From: Methanobacteriota archaeon
Lineage (GTDB): Archaea > Halobacteriota > Halobacteria > Halobacteriales > Halalkalicoccaceae
Reading direction: 5' to 3'
Length of the DNA: 8,972 nt
Assembly: GCA_022561895.1 (NCBI GenBank)
Contig: JADFQH010000105.1
Location: forward strand, 1 to 8,972
Shown: piece by piece, positions 5,888 to 8,972 of the stretch
How the letters are laid out: the number at the start of each line of letters is the position of its first letter
How positions within the stretch are numbered: position 1 is the stretch's first letter
The notes under the pieces: generated by a model
The model's input: the letters and a program-made list of their open reading frames with translations, nothing else
Database searches by the model: none
Told to the model about the DNA's origin: nothing
Program-made: the position numbers and the translations under genes

Positions 5888-5967
5888 TAAGGACGGTTGT
5901 AACGATTTACCGGCGATTTGCTCGTGCGGGTCAGCGATCGCCGGTAAGGGACTACAACCGTCCTTAT
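5887..5967. repeat. Large imperfect palindrome, 31-base arms with 19-base loop
   Basis: Left arm 5887-5917 and right arm 5937-5967 are inverted copies. The outer 15 bases match perfectly (ATAAGGACGGTTGTA against TACAACCGTCCTTAT), 5 bases mismatch, then 11 bases match perfectly (TTACCGGCGAT against ATCGCCGGTAA). The loop is 19 bases. The structure starts on the last base of the HerA-like stop codon and is not followed by a T-run, so it is not a typical archaeal terminator. Possible identities are a dispersed palindromic repeat or MITE (a TA dinucleotide sits just outside AGGACGG at each end), an RNA processing or stability hairpin at the 3' end of the ATPase mRNA, or a protein-binding site. 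Confidence 0.85.
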
Positions 5968-5990
5968 GAGACGATCGCGTGCGACCGAAC

Positions 5991-5997
5991 GTATATC
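5991..5997 (+). promoter_or_regulatory. Putative TATA box of the PaaG-like gene
   Basis: GTATATC is centred about 28 bases before the ATG at 6022, the spacing expected for a leaderless transcript. It lies downstream of the palindrome, so the isomerase gene appears to have a promoter of its own rather than being read through from the ATPase gene. Confidence 0.5.
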
Positions 5998-6021
5998 TGC
6001 GAGGGTTGAGTCGGCTCGCCC

Positions 6022-6789
6022 ATGCAGATCACTGACGAAGCCGGCGTTCGCCAGGTGACGTTCGACCGCCCAGACGTACTGAACGCCTTTACGACCGAAA
6101 CCGCCGCCGAGCTTGCGGATATTCTCGCCGAGGCGAACCCCGCGGAACTCGACGCGGTCGTTCTCACCGGCGAGGGCCGAGCCTTCAGCGCTGGCGGCGA
6201 CATCGAATCGATGGCCGCGCGCGAGGAAACGCCTGAAGAGGCCTACGAGCGGATCGACGAAACCTTCGGCCGGCTCGCCGAGGAGGCACTTTCCTGCCGC
6301 GTGCCCATCGTCGCGCGGGTCAACGGCGATGCCGTCGGCGCGGGCATGGCGCTCGTCGCGCTCACCGACTTCGCCTACGCCGTCGAATCCGCGCGCTTCA
6401 GCGCCGCATTCGTCCGGGTGGGGCTGATTCCCGACACCGGCGGGACCTTTCTTTTACCTCGGCTCGTCGGTCTGCGAGCCGCGAAGGATCTTGCCTTCAC
6501 GGGCCGGTTTTTCGACGGCGCGGAGGCGGCCGAACTCGGGCTGATAAACGAGGTCGTTTCGGAAAACGAGCTGGACGACCGGATCGACGACCTGCTCACG
6601 GTCCTCAAGAGTCGCCCGACCAGAACGATCGGCATGGCAAAACGCGCGATGCACGCGAACCTCGGGCGCGGGATCGGCGAGGCGCTCGACTACGAGAACG
6701 TCGTCCAGTCCCAAGCGTACGCGACACAGGAACACGGCGAAGGCATCGCGGCGTTTCTCGAAGACCGCACGCCAGAGTTTCAGTCGTAG
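6022..6789 (+). CDS. paaG: Crotonase-fold enoyl-CoA hydratase/isomerase, probable PaaG-type epoxide isomerase
   Basis: 255-residue crotonase. Oxyanion-hole segments are AFSAGGDIESM (54-64) and GDAVGAGMALV (102-112). Both glutamates used by true enoyl-CoA hydratases are absent: the positions equivalent to rat Glu144 and Glu164 are A110 and F130. An aspartate occurs instead in GLIPDTGGTFLLPRLVG (134-150), at D138, where PaaG carries its catalytic Asp. The ending EGIAAFLEDRTPEF also resembles PaaG. This pattern fits an isomerase converting ring-1,2-epoxyphenylacetyl-CoA to oxepin-CoA, the step after PaaABC. It is about 2.4 kb from the operon and on the opposite strand, with its own TATA-like box. 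Alternatives are another delta-isomerase or cyclohexenyl-type crotonase. Its last 10 bases overlap the convergent hydrolase gene. Confidence 0.85.
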   Translation: MQITDEAGVRQVTFDRPDVLNAFTTETAAELADILAEANPAELDAVVLTGEGRAFSAGGDIESMAAREETPEEAYERIDETFGRLAEEALSCRVPIVARVNGDAVGAGMALVALTDFAYAVESARFSAAFVRVGLIPDTGGTFLLPRLVGLRAAKDLAFTGRFFDGAEAAELGLINEVVSENELDDRIDDLLTVLKSRPTRTIGMAKRAMHANLGRGIGEALDYENVVQSQAYATQEHGEGIAAFLEDRTPEFQS

Positions 6790-7589
6790 AGAAAGTCGCG
6801 GATCGCGCCGTCGAACTCGCGCCGACGATCGAGAACGGCCTCGTGGCCCGCGTTCTCGATCTCGACGAAACGCGCCTCGGAGAGTGCAGCGGCGGTCTCG
6901 CGGTAGCTTTCCGGGGTGAAAAACGGGTCGTCGGTTCCGCCGATGACGAGCGTCGGAACCCGAATCTCGGAGAGCTGCGGCGTTGCGTCGTGAGCGAGGC
7001 AGGCATCAGCGGAGACCAGAAAATCGTGTTGGTCGATCGGGGACTGGGAGCCGAATCGGCCGTAGAGACGGGCGGCGTTTCTGACAACCGGGCCGCGAAT
7101 CCCGCTTGTGACCGCCTCTGCGGCCTCCTCGTAGATCGGTCGCCAGTTCTCACGAGCAGCGTGCTCGCGCCAGCGTTCAACCACGTCGCGGCCGCGGTCG
7201 CTCAGGCGCGCACCCGCAAGGCCGAAGATCGCACGATCCACGAGGTCAGGACGGTCGGCGGCGAGATCCGCGAGGAGAAAACCGCCCATCGACAGGCCCA
7301 TGACGTCGGCCGGGCCGGTCTCTTCTACGACCTTTCCATACCCTGCCGCGAGCTCGCGCGTCGTGGCGTCCTCGGGAATGCCGGCGGGCCGGCTCACCAT
7401 CGCGACCGTGTGGCGGCCGGTGTAGCGGTTGCAGTAGGTGGCGACGAGCAGGCTGAACCAGAGTCGATCCGTGACTCGACAGAGCGGGTCGTTGAGACCC
7501 GGAATAATAAGTAAAAGTCGCGGGCCGTCCCCGACGGCGACGTAGGGGTGATCGGCCCACCGTCCCCTCCGAAACGGGGTTCCGATCAC
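6780..7589 (-). CDS. Alpha/beta hydrolase
   Basis: 269-residue alpha/beta hydrolase. The HG/oxyanion segment is LLLIIPGLNDP (25-35), the nucleophile elbow GLSMGG (98-103) has Ser100, the acid is D220 or D221 in GGTDDPFF, and the base is H249 in NAGHEAV. A helical cap lies roughly between 125 and 205. Substrate cannot be assigned; near an aromatic-CoA pathway it could be a thioesterase or an ester/lactone hydrolase, but this is only context. The start is a GTG at 7587-7589; MIGTPFRRGRWADHPYV has no clear signal peptide, so it is probably cytoplasmic. A weak CTTTTA box (7657-7662, minus strand) would give a leader of roughly 40 nucleotides. The 3' end overlaps the PaaG-like gene by 10 bases in convergent orientation. 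Confidence 0.85.
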   Translation of the reverse strand: MIGTPFRRGRWADHPYVAVGDGPRLLLIIPGLNDPLCRVTDRLWFSLLVATYCNRYTGRHTVAMVSRPAGIPEDATTRELAAGYGKVVEETGPADVMGLSMGGFLLADLAADRPDLVDRAIFGLAGARLSDRGRDVVERWREHAARENWRPIYEEAAEAVTSGIRGPVVRNAARLYGRFGSQSPIDQHDFLVSADACLAHDATPQLSEIRVPTLVIGGTDDPFFTPESYRETAAALSEARFVEIENAGHEAVLDRRREFDGAIRDFLYD

Positions 7590-7694
7590 GACCTGTCACC
7601 CGATTCGAGGGGGTTCGACGATGGCTGGATCATGGCTAATCCTTGGTTCGGGGCGCTAAAAGTCGTCGCCCAACGAGATGGGATGGGAGGGGAG

Positions 7695-7700
7695 TTTTAC
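7695..7700 (+). promoter_or_regulatory. Putative TATA box of the DUF488 gene
   Basis: TTTTAC is centred about 26 bases before the ATG at 7723. If this is the promoter, the in-frame ATG at 7678 lies upstream of the transcript start and cannot be used, which decides the start of the DUF488 gene. Confidence 0.45.
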
Positions 7701-7722
7701 GCGCGGGCAACCTTCCGTCGGT

Positions 7723-8157
7723 ATGGCCCGCGGAACGGTATCGGAGACCTACTACGCCGCACTCGCACACGATCTGGTCGATTTCGAGGGGGCGACCCGC
7801 GTCGGCGTCGTCCGCCAGCCGACGGCGTGGTTCTCCGGCGAGATCGACGAGAACGTCCCCGAACTCGGTCCTCCGGAGGAGCTACTGGAGGAGTTCAAGG
7901 GGCGCCACGAGGATCTGAAGATGCAGGGGATGTGCGACGAGGGCGCGCACAACGCCGCGTGGGAGGATCTGCGGTTCGAAGAGCAGTATCGAGCGCATCT
8001 CGACTCAGCTGAGGCGCGTACAGCGCTTTCGAGGCTGGCGGATCGGGCTGCAAGCGGCGAGGATCTCGTCCTCGTCTGCTTCGAGGCCGACAAAAAACGG
8101 TGTCACCGCCACGCGCTCGTCAACGAGGTCGAGAGCCGAATCAGTCCCGACGCTTGA
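7723..8157 (+). CDS. DUF488 family protein
   Basis: 144 residues. DUF488 proteins are small, conserved and of unknown biochemical function. The family signature is near the C-terminus: LVLVCFEADKKRCHRHAL (115-132), with the conserved C119 and the C127-H128-R129 motif. The N-terminal half has RVGVVRQPTAWFSGEIDENV (26-45), where an arginine after a hydrophobic strand is typical, and MQGMCDEGAHNAAW (67-80). The ATG at 7723 is preferred over the in-frame ATG at 7678: the intervening 15 codons (MGWEGSFTRGQPSVG) do not resemble the family, and a TATA-like box lies between. The gene is divergent from the alpha/beta hydrolase and overlaps the MaoC gene by 17 bases at its 3' end. No functional link with phenylacetate degradation is evident. 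Confidence 0.85.
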   Translation: MARGTVSETYYAALAHDLVDFEGATRVGVVRQPTAWFSGEIDENVPELGPPEELLEEFKGRHEDLKMQGMCDEGAHNAAWEDLRFEEQYRAHLDSAEARTALSRLADRAASGEDLVLVCFEADKKRCHRHALVNEVESRISPDA

Positions 8158-8602
8158 TGAGGAACTTCATGTCGCCCGCAAAAACGCGCTCGCCGTCCTG
8201 ATTGGTCATCTCCGTGTCGATCGTGACGAGTCCCGAATCATCCCGGCTGGAAAGCTCTTTTTTTCCTACTACTTCCATGTCGAGCGAGATCGTGTCGTCC
8301 ATCCGGACGGGTGCGGGGATATCCATGTAGTTCATGCCCAAGAAAGCAAGAACAGTTCGTTCGAGGAATCCACAGCGATAGACGAAGCCCGTCGCGAGGA
8401 TGAACGTCATCGGTCCGTGGGCAACCCGCTCGCCGAAATACTCGTCTTCCGCATAGTGGCGATTGGTATGCAGTTCGGTCCAGTCGCCTGCAAACGCCGA
8501 ATGAAGGACGAAATCCGTCTCCGTTACTGTCCGTCCGACGCTTTCGAACGTCTGGCCTTCCTCGAACTCCTCGAAATGGTGTGGCTCGTAGCTGTATGCC
8601 AT
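8141..8602 (-). CDS. MaoC-like (R)-specific hydratase, hot-dog fold
   Basis: 153-residue single hot-dog domain. The hydratase-2 signature is recognisable in SAFAGDWTELHTNRHYA (35-51), with the catalytic pair D40 and H45 corresponding to the Asp and His of the GDxNPxH motif, although N-P is replaced by T-E. It continues into FGERVAHGPMTFILATG, typical of MaoC proteins. Such enzymes hydrate trans-2-enoyl-CoA to (R)-3-hydroxyacyl-CoA, often supplying polyhydroxyalkanoate synthesis; a MaoC domain also opens oxepin-CoA in PaaZ. Either role would fit an acyl-CoA context, but neither is proven. The ATG at 8602 (MAYSYEPHHFEEF) is chosen because the 28 further upstream codons are serine- and arginine-rich and unlike the family. 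The gene follows an AT-rich promoter region, and its 3' end overlaps the convergent DUF488 gene by 17 bases. Confidence 0.85.
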   Translation of the reverse strand: MAYSYEPHHFEEFEEGQTFESVGRTVTETDFVLHSAFAGDWTELHTNRHYAEDEYFGERVAHGPMTFILATGFVYRCGFLERTVLAFLGMNYMDIPAPVRMDDTISLDMEVVGKKELSSRDDSGLVTIDTEMTNQDGERVFAGDMKFLIKRRD

Positions 8603-8683
8603 TGAGACATCTTCGTCGGACGACCGTGAAATACGTTCCCGTCCTGCATCGATCGAGCCCGATTTGGTCCCTCGTTTTTCGTC

Positions 8684-8734
8684 CAATATACATATTCATC
8701 AGTATATTTCTCTCAATACACAAAGTATTTATCT
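8684..8734 (-). promoter_or_regulatory. AT-rich promoter block with two small inverted repeats, likely serving the MaoC gene
   Basis: This block is strikingly AT-rich in a GC-rich window. It contains AATATAC (8685-8691) with its inverse GTATATT (8702-8708), and AATAC (8715-8719) with its inverse GTATT (8725-8729). The minus-strand TATATT-type sequence near 8686-8694 could be a TATA box, giving a leader of about 60 nucleotides before the MaoC ATG. The paired inverted repeats may be operator half-sites. A plus-strand promoter cannot be excluded, but no convincing plus-strand gene follows. Confidence 0.5.
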
Positions 8735-8845
8735 ATGGCATTCATTGTGAAACTTGCCGTCAAGGAGACGGCCGTTGTGCCTGTCAGAGGCCACCCCCCT
8801 CCCCATCGCACTCTCGATGGCGTCGTATCCGCCATCACAGTACGC

Positions 8846-8878
8846 CGGTGATCCGTTCCCCCCACCCCCGGATCACCG
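8846..8878. repeat. GC-rich hairpin with C-rich loop
   Basis: CGGTGATCCG (8846-8855) and CGGATCACCG (8869-8878) are a perfect 10-base inverted repeat around a 13-base loop made almost entirely of C and T with one A. There is no T-run after it on either strand, so it is not an obvious archaeal terminator. It lies between the MaoC promoter block and a possible gene end at the right edge. Confidence 0.7.
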
Positions 8879-8972
8879 AGACGCTGACCGGGCCGCTCCC
8901 GGACGGCGTCGCGTACGCTTTTCGAGAGAGAACACCGGAAAACGAGCCGTAGGACTACTCTTCAGGGTACTC

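Larger units (their letters stand above)
8603..8972. other. Gene-poor region upstream of the MaoC gene
   Basis: No reading frame in these 370 bases looks like a haloarchaeal protein. The region has a sharply AT-rich block (about 8684-8734), short C-runs (such as CCCCCCTCCCC around 8790-8800) and a GC-rich hairpin at 8846-8878. On the minus strand the last 18 bases read as codons E-Y-P-E-E followed by TAG (8955-8957), which could be the acidic C-terminus of a gene entering from the right. Five residues are too few to call it. Confidence 0.5.

Noticed and set aside
5887..5967. Reading the large palindrome as an intrinsic transcription terminator.
   Set aside because: There is no T-run on either side and archaeal termination depends mainly on T-tracts; the arms are also unusually long.
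7678..7722. An earlier ATG at 7678 for the DUF488 protein.
   Set aside because: The extra 15 residues do not resemble the family, and the best TATA-like box lies downstream of that ATG.
8735..8851. A 38-codon plus-strand frame beginning MAFIVKLAVKETAV just after the AT-rich block.
   Set aside because: The TATA-like sequence is only a few bases from the ATG, so spacing is wrong; composition is basic and it resembles no known family.
8955..8972. Possible C-terminus (E-Y-P-E-E, stop) of a minus-strand gene entering from the right edge.
   Set aside because: Acidic and plausible for a haloarchaeon, but five codons cannot support a gene call.

Overview
The window looks like a chromosome segment of a halophilic archaeon (class Halobacteria). 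The coding DNA is GC-rich and encodes strongly acidic proteins. Several starts have a TATA-like box about 26-28 bases upstream, as expected for leaderless haloarchaeal mRNAs. The gene families also fit: Nop5, a bacterio-opsin-activator-type HTH regulator, a HerA/DUF87 ATPase, a haloarchaeal-type DUF488 protein and a MaoC hydratase. Genus and species cannot be assigned from the sequence alone.

Layout, left to right. 1-490 (minus): N-terminal part of nop5, cut by the window edge. 558-983 (plus): ArsN2-like GNAT acetyltransferase. 3597 down to 984 (minus): a compact phenylacetyl-CoA epoxidase operon, paaA-paaB-paaC-paaD, followed by a separate small zinc-ribbon gene that corresponds to the C-terminal domain of bacterial PaaD. 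Its genes overlap by 4 bases or are 1 base apart. 3680-4333 (plus): a divergent HTH_10 regulator sharing an 82-base intergenic region with paaA. 4379-5887 (plus): a HerA-like ATPase with coiled coils and a probable C-terminal winged helix. 5887-5967: a large imperfect palindrome. 6022-6789 (plus): a crotonase-fold enzyme whose active-site pattern fits the PaaG isomerase class. 7589 down to 6780 (minus): an alpha/beta hydrolase. 7723-8157 (plus): a DUF488 protein. 8602 down to 8141 (minus): a MaoC-like hydratase. 8603-8972: no convincing gene, but an AT-rich promoter region with small inverted repeats and a GC-rich hairpin.

How the genes may work together. PaaABC with the PaaD-type maturation proteins would epoxidise the ring of phenylacetyl-CoA, and the PaaG-like enzyme would isomerise the epoxide to oxepin-CoA. 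The MaoC protein and the hydrolase could act on later or side-product CoA esters, but this is inference. The usual reductase PaaE, the CoA ligase PaaK, PaaZ and the beta-oxidation genes are not in the window. The divergent HTH_10 protein is the obvious candidate regulator.

The most striking observation is that the PaaC subunit, usually described as a structural subunit without metal, carries all six diiron-ligand positions seen in PaaA, with identical spacing. Other points of interest are the split paaD, the missing reductase, the palindromic element at 5887-5967, and three convergent gene pairs that abut or overlap at their 3' ends.
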